Part shown: one piece after another, positions 51,137 through 59,443 of the stretch | Position numbering within the stretch: position 1 is the first letter of the stretch | How the letters are laid out: every line of letters starts with the position of its first letter | NCBI GenBank assembly: GCA_023389155.1 | Contig: JAEWEV010000013.1 | Location: 124,001-188,000, forward strand | DNA from: Pseudomonadota bacterium | Lineage (GTDB): Bacteria; Pseudomonadota; Gammaproteobacteria; Burkholderiales; Burkholderiaceae_B | Direction of reading: 5' to 3' | Length of the DNA: 64,000 bases | Position numbers and translations under genes: made by a program | Notes under the pieces: model-generated | Seen by the model: the letters and a program-made list of their open reading frames with translations, nothing else | Database searches by the model: none | What the model was told of the DNA's origin: nothing

Positions 51137-52113
51137 TTTTGATCCACTCCTGCGTCTTTCACAATTTTCCCCCAGGTTCCATAGTTTTCCTGAACCATCT
51201 TGCCAAACGCCTCTGGTGAATCGCTCATCACGACTTCGGAGCCCAGGGCGACCAGCTTGTCGTTGGTATCTTTATCTTTCAGTGTCTTGTTCAATTCCGT
51301 ATGCAGTTTGTCCACGATCTCTTTAGGTGTCCCCTTGGGCGCAAATATTCCCAGCCATGCGCCCATGTTGAAGTTCGGAATGCCCTGTTCCTGAATCGTA
51401 GGCGTATCCGGAGCCAGTTTGGCCCGCTCTGCCACACTAACGGCCAGCGCATTGAGCTTGCCGGATTTGACATGCGGCATTGCCGAGACAACCGTGTCAA
51501 ATGTCATATCTACGTTGCCGCCGATTACATCCGTCTGCGATTGCGTACTGCCTGAATAAGGTACATGCACCATTTTCGTACCCGTTTCTTTCATCAGCAA
51601 CTCCATCAACAGATGGCTAGTCGTTCCTTGGCCGATAGAGGCAAAGGTCAGTTTATCCGGATTCGACTTTGCATAGGCAATCAGGTCTTTAAAAGTTTTA
51701 ATGCCCTTCGTGTTATTAATCACCAGAATATAGGGAAGCCAGGTAGTCTGGCCCACAGGCTCAAAATCGGAACTCGCATCATAGGGCAGGGACTTGTAGA
51801 CATGTGGATTGATATTCATGGGGGCAGTCGCAGACAGCACCAGTGTATACCCATCGGGCTTTGCCTTTGCCACCAGCCCCGCTCCCAGACTGCCACCCAC
51901 ACCGGGTTTGTTTTCCACGATAAATGGCTGACCCAGATCCTTGCTCATCTTGTTCGCAAGAATTCGGGCAACGGAATCGGTTGATGTCCCGGGCGGGAAA
52001 CCTACTACGATCGTAATTGGTTTTGTGGGATAGTCAGCTGCTATTGCGGTGGTCATGGTTAGCGTCGCGGCAACTGCCACCAGCACGCGCTTCACAAAAT
52101 GGCGTTTTATCAT
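51133..52113 (-). CDS. Bug-family (TTT) periplasmic substrate-binding protein
   Basis: This 326-residue exported protein (signal MIKRHFVKRVLVAVAATLTM, cleavage near AIAA) carries the Bug motifs YPTKPITIVVGFPPGTSTDSVAR, VENKPGVGGSLGAG and AKPDGYTLVL. It starts at 52113, where AGGAAGAG precedes the ATG; the longer reading from 52206 adds a hydrophilic non-signal stretch. It heads the Bug-aldolase-SDR operon, presumably capturing the substrate. Confidence 0.92.
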   Translation of the reverse strand: MIKRHFVKRVLVAVAATLTMTTAIAADYPTKPITIVVGFPPGTSTDSVARILANKMSKDLGQPFIVENKPGVGGSLGAGLVAKAKPDGYTLVLSATAPMNINPHVYKSLPYDASSDFEPVGQTTWLPYILVINNTKGIKTFKDLIAYAKSNPDKLTFASIGQGTTSHLLMELLMKETGTKMVHVPYSGSTQSQTDVIGGNVDMTFDTVVSAMPHVKSGKLNALAVSVAERAKLAPDTPTIQEQGIPNFNMGAWLGIFAPKGTPKEIVDKLHTELNKTLKDKDTNDKLVALGSEVVMSDSPEAFGKMVQENYGTWGKIVKDAGVDQK

Positions 52114-52404
52114 GTCTCTTCCTGTAGGTATTTTGCGTTTATTATGTTGTATGTGGTGTATGCCCGCTTTTGCAACGGGTCTTTCATAGTATCGGCCGAC
52201 AGACATTGCGTCTATTATTCAATTGAAAACTCAGCCTTAGTTTCAAGTGAAGGGGGCTTCGGTTAAGCGGAAAGCGTTGAATGGGCTTTCGTTGAGTGAT
52301 GCTCGTTAATTTGAGCACATATGTCATCGCCGTGTGAGACGATACCTGGCGGACTTTCACGATTGCTATAAAATATAGTTCAGTTTATTCAAGGAGTGCG
52401 CGGT

Positions 52405-52644
52405 ATGCCCTCGACGGTTCTTTGCAGAGCAGCATTATTGATGATTCTGGGAGCGATTCTCTCTGGATGTTCCGGCGGAGGTGGCGGATCGTCACTTCGT
52501 AGTAGCGAATGCGCCTGGTATCGCAGCAGTTGTCAATACGAAGGCTCGTATGAGGCGGACGAGAAAGACTACGCCGAACGCGAGGCGCAGAGGTTGAATC
52601 GCCGCGAATCTTCCCGGCTGGGCGGTGGCGGCTGGTTCTGGTGA
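52405..52644 (+). CDS. Small lipoprotein
   Basis: This 79-residue protein has a lipoprotein signal MPSTVLCRAALLMILGAILSGC with lipobox LSGC, then a Gly/Ser run and a short charged Tyr/Glu-rich domain with two further Cys (ECAWYRSSCQYEGSY), ending in GGGGWFW. AAGGAG lies eight bases before the ATG at 52405. A small envelope protein; function unknown. The ~290 bp upstream hold the divergent promoters and no gene. Confidence 0.7.
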   Translation: MPSTVLCRAALLMILGAILSGCSGGGGGSSLRSSECAWYRSSCQYEGSYEADEKDYAEREAQRLNRRESSRLGGGGWFW

Positions 52645-52741
52645 CGGGAGCTGGCTCGGCATCAGCCAAAGCTCCTGAAGGCTATAGGTTGCGGTTGCTT
52701 GGTATTCGCTTTGTAATTAATTGGCGGCTTCCGCGAGTTGA

Positions 52742-53242
52742 TCAGAATCGGTAAAAGCTGGGTAAGGCAGGAGCCCGCCTGACAAGTGCAATTTTTTCCT
52801 TGCGCGAAAACCTGACTGGCAGGCGCATGCCCGGCTTAAAATAGTTCTTGCCTTCGTTCGTCATGCTTTGCTTGACATTGCTCTCGAACAATACTGTGTC
52901 GCCGCCTGCGGCATAGACGGCAAGGTGCAGTCGCACCCACAGATCTTCTGTATTGTCGCTATCGTAATAATCGGGTGGGGTAAGAATAACCCCTTCGCCT
53001 TCTTCCCCGTTAGAGATAATCTTATCTGCTATCTCCTGGCTCTCTGATGTGCTTAAAATAAAAAAGAAAACCGCCACCAATCCCAAGGCCATGCCAACCT
53101 TGGAGGCGAAAGCGCTGGTTGAGATGGAAATCACTTCCGCGATAGATGATGCCAAGGAACCCACGATACAAAGTATTCCAGCAATGCCGAAGACGATGGC
53201 AAGGTTGCGATAAGGTCGATGGAAGAAAGAGAATGTTCGCAT
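52742..53242 (-). CDS. DUF3592-like small membrane protein (third copy)
   Basis: This 166-residue protein has two hydrophobic segments (LAIVFGIAGILCIVGSLAS, VGMALGLVAVFFFIL) followed by a beta domain (LWVRLHLAVYAAGGDTVLFES, KPGMRLPVRFSRKEKIALV) similar in layout to the proteins at 29591 and 44823. The relationship is by layout and the GMRLPVRFS-type end motif. It stands alone, 3.3 kb beyond island B. Confidence 0.6.
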   Translation of the reverse strand: MRTFSFFHRPYRNLAIVFGIAGILCIVGSLASSIAEVISISTSAFASKVGMALGLVAVFFFILSTSESQEIADKIISNGEEGEGVILTPPDYYDSDNTEDLWVRLHLAVYAAGGDTVLFESNVKQSMTNEGKNYFKPGMRLPVRFSRKEKIALVRRAPALPSFYRF

Positions 53243-53417
53243 AAAGTAACGAGCCCGTATTGTATGCTTTCACGTTGCTGCAGTCGTTCTGACGACTATA
53301 CTAAGAAATGTGGAAGAATAGGGCAGTACGGGGGCATTCGCGGGATATTTCATTTGTACTCCAGAGTATTAGCGCGATTGCCGCTAGAGACAATTTCAGT
53401 CCCGACAAATAGGTGCC

Positions 53418-54047
53418 ATGACAGATTCGCCAAACATTTCCGTCAACATTCTCTATCAATGGGATGAAGACACGAGTCAGACCGCGAGCTTCAAACCAGC
53501 CAATAGCAAGGCCGCGCTGATTTGCTGGACGGTCCTGCCTCTCCCTATTGATGAAGGTGTCCCTCAGCCAATTATCAGGACGGTGGCAGAAACGGCCGCA
53601 GCGCTCGGAACGGTTGCCTTTCGGCTGTTTTTTAATGACGATCTCGCAGACGGACTTAGCGTTCATCCGGCGTCGCGCGCCTGGTTGGGCAAAAATCTGT
53701 GGGAGTGGGTGACACGTTCATGGCCAGCAACAATTGCGACTGCCACCACTGCCGACGCTGCGGCGGAGATGTTCCTGCAGGATTGGCATTTGCAGGGGCA
53801 AACTGCTTTGGTGCTGCGCGCAGATTCCCTTTCACAAGAAAGTATGAATCAGCTTAGACGGGTAAGGGACTGGCGCAGCCGGAGTTTTCCGGCAGATGCA
53901 CGGCTGCTGATAGCACCTTGTGTGGATGGAGAAGGGGCCATGTTTGCTGCAAGCCAGGCACATGAGCTTGAAGAGGCATTGCAAATGGTAGTGCGCAGAT
54001 TGAAAGAGGCGGCCATACCCGTCACGGTTGAGGGCTCTGCTCGGTGA
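53418..54047 (+). CDS. Hypothetical protein
   Basis: This 209-residue protein, soluble in appearance, begins MTDSPNISVNILYQWDED after an AGGTG site, with strands and helices (KAALICWTVLPLPIDE, GTVAFRLFFNDDLADGL, ARLLIAPCVDGEG) and a helical C-terminus. I do not recognise the family. It does not show signal peptide or membrane segments. It is convergent with the DUF4202 gene. Confidence 0.65.
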   Translation: MTDSPNISVNILYQWDEDTSQTASFKPANSKAALICWTVLPLPIDEGVPQPIIRTVAETAAALGTVAFRLFFNDDLADGLSVHPASRAWLGKNLWEWVTRSWPATIATATTADAAAEMFLQDWHLQGQTALVLRADSLSQESMNQLRRVRDWRSRSFPADARLLIAPCVDGEGAMFAASQAHELEEALQMVVRRLKEAAIPVTVEGSAR

Positions 54048-54188
54048 TCGCGGCACGCGCCCGCCACTGAGAAATACATGCATTCTTCATCGAGCCGTCA
54101 CAGGTGAAATTGGCCGGCGGGTTGCTATATGTCAGCCGTGTTTCCTCAAATTTTACTCGCAATATTCACGCCTGCCTGCGATTTGCAA

Positions 54189-54779
54189 TTACAGCCCGGC
54201 CAACGCCTCTTTGATAATTGCGAGCCCCTGCGGACTGTATTCAAGCGTCAATGCCTGTTGACGACCGGCCTCGTCCATCTTCAGCAGCGACTTCTGGATA
54301 ATGTCCACAATCTTTTCTTCATTGCCCACACGAAAATCTTCAAACTGATATTGGAGGAAGACCAGACACAGGGCATTTTCCATGACCTGCACCTCGGCAT
54401 CCTGCTTGATACCGCGCTTCAGAAGAATCGTCTGTACGCGCTCGATCGTACTATCCTCGAAATTCAGGTCGCGCAGGATGGTTGCGGCCATGTCAGCGTG
54501 ATGACGAGCCAGCGCCTTACGCCAGGTCAGATAGCCGATGCGTCCTTCGGGATACTCACGCCGGGCAATCTGCCAGCGGCCGATATGCTGGCATCGAGAG
54601 GCCAGTCGCAAGGCGTCCGACGCATTTGGCTCCAGCCTGAGCACCCAATCGGTGAGTTTGTTCGCCAGGAAAAATTCCTGGGGCCACTCCTGGCCTTGCC
54701 AGGTGAAGGTGTTCGGATCGGTCTTGTTAACGGCGTCAAAGGCTTCGAAAGCCTGATCCAGCCTGGAATTTTCGGTCAT
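54189..54779 (-). CDS. DUF4202 family protein
   Basis: The 196-residue protein matches the DUF4202 pattern: RLDQAFEAFDAVNKTDPNTF, EFFLANKLTDWVLRLEP, HIGRWQIARREYPEGRIGYLTWRKALARHHADM and NALCLVFLQYQFEDF. The HxxxW and RHHAD histidines look like a metal or HD-like site, but this is my reading. The start at 54779 gives MTENSRLDQ; the longer frame adds 20 residues of unlike composition. Function of the family is unknown to me. Confidence 0.8.
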   Translation of the reverse strand: MTENSRLDQAFEAFDAVNKTDPNTFTWQGQEWPQEFFLANKLTDWVLRLEPNASDALRLASRCQHIGRWQIARREYPEGRIGYLTWRKALARHHADMAATILRDLNFEDSTIERVQTILLKRGIKQDAEVQVMENALCLVFLQYQFEDFRVGNEEKIVDIIQKSLLKMDEAGRQQALTLEYSPQGLAIIKEALAGL

Positions 54780-55514
54780 TGGTCTGTCTTTGTTGGTTTG
54801 ATAGCGGAGGCTGTGGCATAAGGGTTGGACACTAACCATAATAATAATGCGAACCGCGCGGGCTAGCCTGCCAGCGGGCCGATTTCAATTGAATTAAGTT
54901 ATCAGGTGAATTTCAGACAAAATTAATACGGCGGCCAAACATTTAAGTGAACCGCTGAGCATATACCATCCCTAATTAGGACGTCAAAAGATCATCCAAA
55001 TCTACCTTTGACTATTTATAAAAAAACACTCTTTGGAAAAGTTAATTATCTTCGCTGTTTCCACACGATTGATGATGGGCAGATTTTTTCGGCGCAAGTA
55101 ATATGTATGAAAAAATGCAGGTTCGGATGCGAAATGGTTCGGCGCTTCGGAAGATGTATTGCGTGCGTTCCGGGGCGGGGGTAGCACAGAATACGATAAA
55201 TACATTGATGCTATCGATAATGGCGGCTTCAATTAGCTTAAAGTTGAGTTTTGTTTGCGGTGCGATTTGCAGTTAATCTTACAATGAAGGCGCCGGTATA
55301 ATAGTACCGACCAGCAGCACAGTTCACTACGCTTTTATGCGATTTTTCAGAGGCACCATCAGGCCATGATACCCATTTCCTTACTTTCGTCTGTTCACAG
55401 GCACGATCTTACGCATCCCCTCGGTGCCTGTCTGATTCAGGCAGCAGCATTTGTGGTGCGAGACACTATCGGCGCTGTTGTGGCACCGATGTCGACCGAT
55501 GGATGGGCGGGCTG
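54780..55514. other. Long intergenic region
   Basis: No complete gene is seen. It is AT-rich in its first half, holds a coding-like remnant at 55076-55236, and a -10-like TATAAT at 55297-55302. From about 55350 several AGGCAC/GGTGCC motifs (55351, 55399, 55423, 55482) precede yggS, possibly regulatory. Confidence 0.4.
55076..55236 (+). pseudogene. Possible frameshifted gene remnant
   Basis: From 55111 to the TAG at 55234-55236 an open frame reads KNAGSDAKWFGASEDVLRAF and then RGGGSTEYDKYIDAIDNGGFN, with protein-like composition but no start. Upstream, WADFFGASNMYEK in the neighbouring frame would join to it if one base were added in the A-run at 55110-55115. This suggests a decayed gene end. 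No family is recognised. Confidence 0.3.
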
Positions 55515-56330
55515 ATGTCAGTATCATTTGACACGCAGACCGGCCACGATCAGCACGGTCTCTATCCCGAGGCCACGACGGTGGACGATTTTCGGCGCAA
55601 TCTGACAGCCGTAAGGGCACGCATTGACGCCGCTTGCCGCCGCGTCGGCCGCGATCCGGCCACGGTGCGCCTGCTGCCGGTCAGCAAGACCAAGCCCGAG
55701 GCCAACCTGCGACTCGCCCACGCGGCAGGCTGTCGGATGCTAGGCGAGAACAAAGTGCAGGAAGCCTACCGCAAGTGGGAGGCAATGCAGGACTTGACCG
55801 ATCTGCAATGGTCGGTCATTGGCCACCTGCAGACCAATAAGGCCAAATTGGTGGCGCGCTTTGCCGCTGAATTTCAGGCCCTTGACAGCTTGCGTGTTGC
55901 CGAGACGCTGGATCGCCACCTGCAAGCTCAGGGTCGCTCACTGGATGTATTCGTGCAGGTCAATACCTCGGGCGAAGAGAGCAAATATGGCCTCGCGCCC
56001 AAGGATGTGCCCGCGTTCATTCAGGCGTTGCCTGCGTTTTCGGCTTTGCGCGTACGCGGGCTGATGACACTGGCGTTGTTTTCCAGCGAAGCCGAGCGGG
56101 TACGCCAGTGCTTTGTACTGCTGCGTGATCTGCGCGATCGGTTGCGCCAGGACGCGCCCGCAGACGTCTTCCTGGACGAGTTGTCGATGGGCATGTCCGG
56201 CGACTTCGAGATCGCCATCGAGGAAGGCGCCACTGTGGTGCGCGTTGGTCAGGCTATCTTTGGCGCGCGTCCCACGCCTGACAGCCATTACTGGCCCGGC
56301 GAACCCAGCACAGGGCAGGCCCAACCATGA
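55515..56330 (+). CDS. yggS: YggS/PROSC-family PLP homeostasis protein
   Basis: The 271-residue protein is a single-domain alanine-racemase-fold PLP protein: K58 in LLPVSKTKPEAN binds PLP, followed by GENKVQEAYRKWE, WSVIGHLQTNKAKL, VNTSGEESKYGL and LSMGMSGDFEIAIEEGATVVRVGQAIFG. YggS buffers free pyridoxal phosphate rather than catalysing. The start could also be 55503. It overlaps a small ORF and is in operon with a pyridoxal kinase, supporting a PLP role. Confidence 0.92.
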   Translation: MSVSFDTQTGHDQHGLYPEATTVDDFRRNLTAVRARIDAACRRVGRDPATVRLLPVSKTKPEANLRLAHAAGCRMLGENKVQEAYRKWEAMQDLTDLQWSVIGHLQTNKAKLVARFAAEFQALDSLRVAETLDRHLQAQGRSLDVFVQVNTSGEESKYGLAPKDVPAFIQALPAFSALRVRGLMTLALFSSEAERVRQCFVLLRDLRDRLRQDAPADVFLDELSMGMSGDFEIAIEEGATVVRVGQAIFGARPTPDSHYWPGEPSTGQAQP

Positions 56331-56545
56331 CAATTGCCATTACCTGCCGCCATCCGGATCCTGAGTACCCTTGCACGTTGGCACCGCTGCTTGTGATACC
56401 AGGCTGTGCCGTGCGCTATCTGGATACAGCACGCTATGACTTAAATGCGGGGGATACGGCATCAGCCGATTTGCTGTCGGTACAGGGGCGGTTCGCTTGC
56501 TGGCTGAATGGAATCGATATAGCCTTTACAGGGGCGGCAAGATGA
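56327..56545 (+). CDS. Small ORF between yggS and pdxY
   Basis: This 72-codon ORF has ATGA-type overlaps at both ends: its start overlaps the yggS stop and its stop overlaps the pdxY start. The predicted protein (MTIAITCRHPDPEYPCTLAP...) has two Cys in the first half and no signal peptide. The exact coupling on both sides favours a real gene or a translated linker. No family is recognised. Confidence 0.55.
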   Translation: MTIAITCRHPDPEYPCTLAPLLVIPGCAVRYLDTARYDLNAGDTASADLLSVQGRFACWLNGIDIAFTGAAR

Positions 56546-57399
56546 ATGACAGCTCATCCTTTGAGACACTTCGGCCACTTTCGCTGGATGTGGTTTCGGT
56601 GCAATCACAAGTGGTATATGGCCGGGTGGGCAACAACGTAGCGGTGCCGACCCTGGACGCGCTGGGGCTGTCGGTTGCCGCGGTTCCTACCGTGGTGTTC
56701 AGCAATACGCCACACTACCCGACCATGCACGGCGGCGCGCTGCCCATCGAATGGTTCGATGCCTATTTGCAGGACTTGTCTGCGCGCGGGGCACTCCACG
56801 CGTTGCGCGCCATTCTGGTCGGTTATCTGGGCAATCCACAACAGGCTGATTCCCTCGCTCGTTGGGTTCGGGCGCGACTGGAGGAATGCGCTGATTTGCG
56901 CGTCATCATCGACCCGGTGATTGGCGATCATGACCACGGCATCTATGTCGACATCAGCCTGGTCGATGCCTATCGCCGGGACTTGTTGTCATTAGCCGAC
57001 GGCCTGACGCCTAACGGTTTTGAACTGGCGCAGCTGACCGGCCTGGCGGTGGACGATCTCGAGAGCGTGGTCGTTGCTGCCCGCAGCTTGTTGACGGGAC
57101 GCACGCAATGGGTTGCCGTAACCAGTGCAGCACCGGATACCTGGGCAGAGGACGAGATGAAGGTGGTGCTCGTTACCCGCACGCAATTCGACGTCATCGT
57201 TCATCCGCGCATCGACGCCACCCCGAAAGGCACGGGTGACCTGTTCTGTGCCACCCTGACCGGGCTTTGGCTTAACGGTATGGAACTGGCACAAGCCGTC
57301 GCTCAGGCGTGTGAGCACGTGGTGCAAGCGTTGCGCCGTACCGAAAAGGCGCAATGCGCCGAACTGCTACTGCCAATTGGCGGGCAACCACGACAGTGA
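56542..57399 (+). CDS. pdxY: Pyridoxal kinase
   Basis: This 285-residue ribokinase-fold protein has VVSVQSQVVYGRVGNNVAVPTL, HYPTMHGG, ILVGYLGNPQQ, IDPVIGDH, TPNGFELAQLTG and the anion hole region KGTGDLFCATLTG. PdxY/PdxK phosphorylates pyridoxal with ATP to make PLP. The start at 56542 is set by the ATGA overlap with the upstream ORF. Together with YggS it forms a B6 salvage and buffering operon. Confidence 0.92.
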   Translation: MNDSSSFETLRPLSLDVVSVQSQVVYGRVGNNVAVPTLDALGLSVAAVPTVVFSNTPHYPTMHGGALPIEWFDAYLQDLSARGALHALRAILVGYLGNPQQADSLARWVRARLEECADLRVIIDPVIGDHDHGIYVDISLVDAYRRDLLSLADGLTPNGFELAQLTGLAVDDLESVVVAARSLLTGRTQWVAVTSAAPDTWAEDEMKVVLVTRTQFDVIVHPRIDATPKGTGDLFCATLTGLWLNGMELAQAVAQACEHVVQALRRTEKAQCAELLLPIGGQPRQ

Positions 57400-57408
57400 A
57401 TTTTCAAT

Positions 57409-57435
57409 AAAAAAGCCAGACGCAAGCGCCTGGCC
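57409..57435 (-). terminator. Terminator on the minus strand after the Bug gene
   Basis: On the minus strand GCCAG...CTGGC arms with a GC-rich inner stem are followed by TTTTTT. It lies 27 bp past the stop of the Bug gene ending at 57462. Confidence 0.6.
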
Positions 57436-57461
57436 CTACACCGCCCGTCTTTATTATCTTG

Positions 57462-58439
57462 TTAATTCGCAAGTTTGATGCCGGCGTCCCGTATCAGTTT
57501 TCCCCAAGACTCATGCTCGGATTTGGCAAAACTGCCCAGTTCGTCGGAGCTCATTGGCATGGGCTGGATTCCGATTTCAGAGAATTTTTGCTTGATGGTA
57601 TCGGAAGCCAGCGCTTCGTTCAGCGCTTTATTCAGAATTTCCTGTCTTTCTTTAGACAGGTTTTTGGGGCCTACCAGGCTTTGCCAGGCATAGGCTTCAA
57701 AGCCTTTTACACCCGCTTCGTCAAATGTGGGGACGTCAGGCAGTATGTCCATGCGTTCAGGCGTGGCAACGGCCAGCACTTTCATTTTTTTCGCCTGAAT
57801 CATGGAAATGGAAGGCGGCAGGTCAACAAAAATTGAGTTTACCTGTCCACTTATGAGGTCCTGTACAGCAGGTGCTGATCCTTTGTATGGCACGTGAAGC
57901 AGATTTAGCTTCTGTTCCCGGTTGAATAATTCAAGTGCCATATGTAATGGTGAACCATGGCCAGAGGATGCCGATGTCACTTGACCTGGTTCGTTTTTTA
58001 CCTTTTCCATGAACTGCGCCAGGTTGTCTGCCGGAAATGAATTGTTTACGGCAAGCACAATCGGCATTTTTCCCAAACCGCCAATGAAAGAAAAGTCTTG
58101 CATGGCGTCATAGGTAAGGGATTTGTATAAGGCGGGATTAAACGCCAGTGTTCCGGAGTCGACCGTGCCGATGGTATAGCCATCGGGCGTTGCGCGTGCA
58201 ATAGCGGTTGCGCCGATAATGCTTGCTGCACCTGGTTTATTGTCGATCACAATTGTCTGCTTCAGGATTTTTCCCATTTCAGTTGCAAGATGACGTGCCA
58301 TGACATCTGTGGTGCCACCTGCTGCGTAGGGAACAATCCAGCGGATTGGCTTGTCTGGGAAGGTTTCCGCATAGGATTGGGCGGTAAATGTCAGCGCCAG
58401 GCCGGCTACCAGGGTTTTGATAAAGCGGAATTTTTTCAT
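57462..58439 (-). CDS. Bug-family (TTT) periplasmic substrate-binding protein
   Basis: This 325-residue exported protein (MKKFRFIKTLVAGLALTFTA signal, cleavage near SYA) has FPDKPIRWIVPYAAGGTTDVMAR, VIDNKPGAASIIGA and ATPDGYTIG. A GGAG site precedes the ATG. It lies 34 bp after the rpiR-type gene on the same strand, next to inositol genes, so an inositol-derived acid or related carboxylate could be its ligand; this is inference. Confidence 0.92.
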   Translation of the reverse strand: MKKFRFIKTLVAGLALTFTAQSYAETFPDKPIRWIVPYAAGGTTDVMARHLATEMGKILKQTIVIDNKPGAASIIGATAIARATPDGYTIGTVDSGTLAFNPALYKSLTYDAMQDFSFIGGLGKMPIVLAVNNSFPADNLAQFMEKVKNEPGQVTSASSGHGSPLHMALELFNREQKLNLLHVPYKGSAPAVQDLISGQVNSIFVDLPPSISMIQAKKMKVLAVATPERMDILPDVPTFDEAGVKGFEAYAWQSLVGPKNLSKERQEILNKALNEALASDTIKQKFSEIGIQPMPMSSDELGSFAKSEHESWGKLIRDAGIKLAN

Positions 58440-58473
58440 GTGAGTCTCCGTTATGGATAATTATTAACTGGTT

Positions 58474-59298
58474 TCAGTTTTGCTGATTGGTTTCGAGTTT
58501 GTAGGCTAGGGATAAAAACAGAATTTGTGCCAGGCAGATGGTGGCGGTAAGCGATCTGAAGGAAAGCGTCTGGTTGTCGGTAGAACACAGCAGATAGTCG
58601 GCGAGATGGCTGATGGGCGACAGGGCACTGTCGCTGATAAGCACAATTTTTGCCTTCGACTCTTTGGCGTACTGAAGGCAGGTCTGCGTTTCGCCGGCAT
58701 AGGGAGAAAAACTGATGGCAAGCAGCACGTCTTCCTGACTCATCGTGCGCATGTATTGTTCGGGCACACCACCTAAGCCATTGAGGAAAATCACTTCTCT
58801 TTCGAGGTTTTGCAGTGCGTAGACCAGATAAGAGGCGATGGGAAGGGACCGGCCCATGCCCGCAATATAGATTTTTCTGGCATTTGCAAGTGTGGTGGCT
58901 GACTTGTCCAGCTCTTTCTGATCCAGAGATTTTTGCAGTTCTTCCAGACTGTTGATGCTACTGGTTACCAGTTTGTCGGTCAGGCTGAGTGAGTCATACG
59001 CGCTGTCGTCGGTAAGTTCCCGACGGATGCGTTCACGGTATTGGTGATGCTTGGGGTTGGCCGTGAGCAGCTGGTCTGTAAAGACGGCCTGCATTTCGCT
59101 GTATCCGGTAAAGCCAAAGCGCTGGGCGAATCGCACGACGGCAGAGGACTGCACGGAACATCCCTTGGCGACATCCTGGACGCGCAGTACGGGGATTTCG
59201 TCCTGGTGACTTTCGACAAAAGAGGCGATCCGCTTAAGTTGCTTTGGCAGATCGTTGTACTCAGTGACCAGTGCAGCAAGAAATTTTTCTACAGTCAT
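58474..59298 (-). CDS. RpiR-family transcriptional regulator (IolR-like)
   Basis: The 274-residue protein has an N-terminal RpiR HTH (RIASFVESHQDEIPVLRVQDVAKGCSVQSSAVVRFAQRFGF, residues ~20-65) and a C-terminal SIS sugar-phosphate domain (KIYIAGMGRSLPIASYLVYAL, VLLAISFSPYAGET, ALSPISHLADYLL). RpiR proteins of this type repress inositol catabolism genes and respond to inositol-derived phosphates. It is divergent from iolC, with a symmetrical site between them. Confidence 0.88.
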   Translation of the reverse strand: MTVEKFLAALVTEYNDLPKQLKRIASFVESHQDEIPVLRVQDVAKGCSVQSSAVVRFAQRFGFTGYSEMQAVFTDQLLTANPKHHQYRERIRRELTDDSAYDSLSLTDKLVTSSINSLEELQKSLDQKELDKSATTLANARKIYIAGMGRSLPIASYLVYALQNLEREVIFLNGLGGVPEQYMRTMSQEDVLLAISFSPYAGETQTCLQYAKESKAKIVLISDSALSPISHLADYLLCSTDNQTLSFRSLTATICLAQILFLSLAYKLETNQQN

Positions 59299-59338
59299 TG
59301 CATCACCTGTATTGTGGGTGTGATGAATTGTAATATAA

Positions 59339-59373
59339 ATAGAACAAAAATTCTATATTTTTAAAAAATAGAA
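59339..59373. promoter_or_regulatory. RpiR/IolR-like operator
   Basis: ATAGAA (59339-59344), six bases, then TTCTAT (59351-59356), and a third ATAGAA at 59368-59373, in the rpiR-iolC spacer. The GAA-N6-TTC core matches the spacing of the GGAA-N6-TTCC site reported for inositol IolR regulators. Confidence 0.6.
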
Positions 59374-59443
59374 TTATTATTGCGTTTTCGGACAAATCTC
59401 GTTAAAGTCATGTTTCAATTCCATTTGCCATATCTGAAGAACA

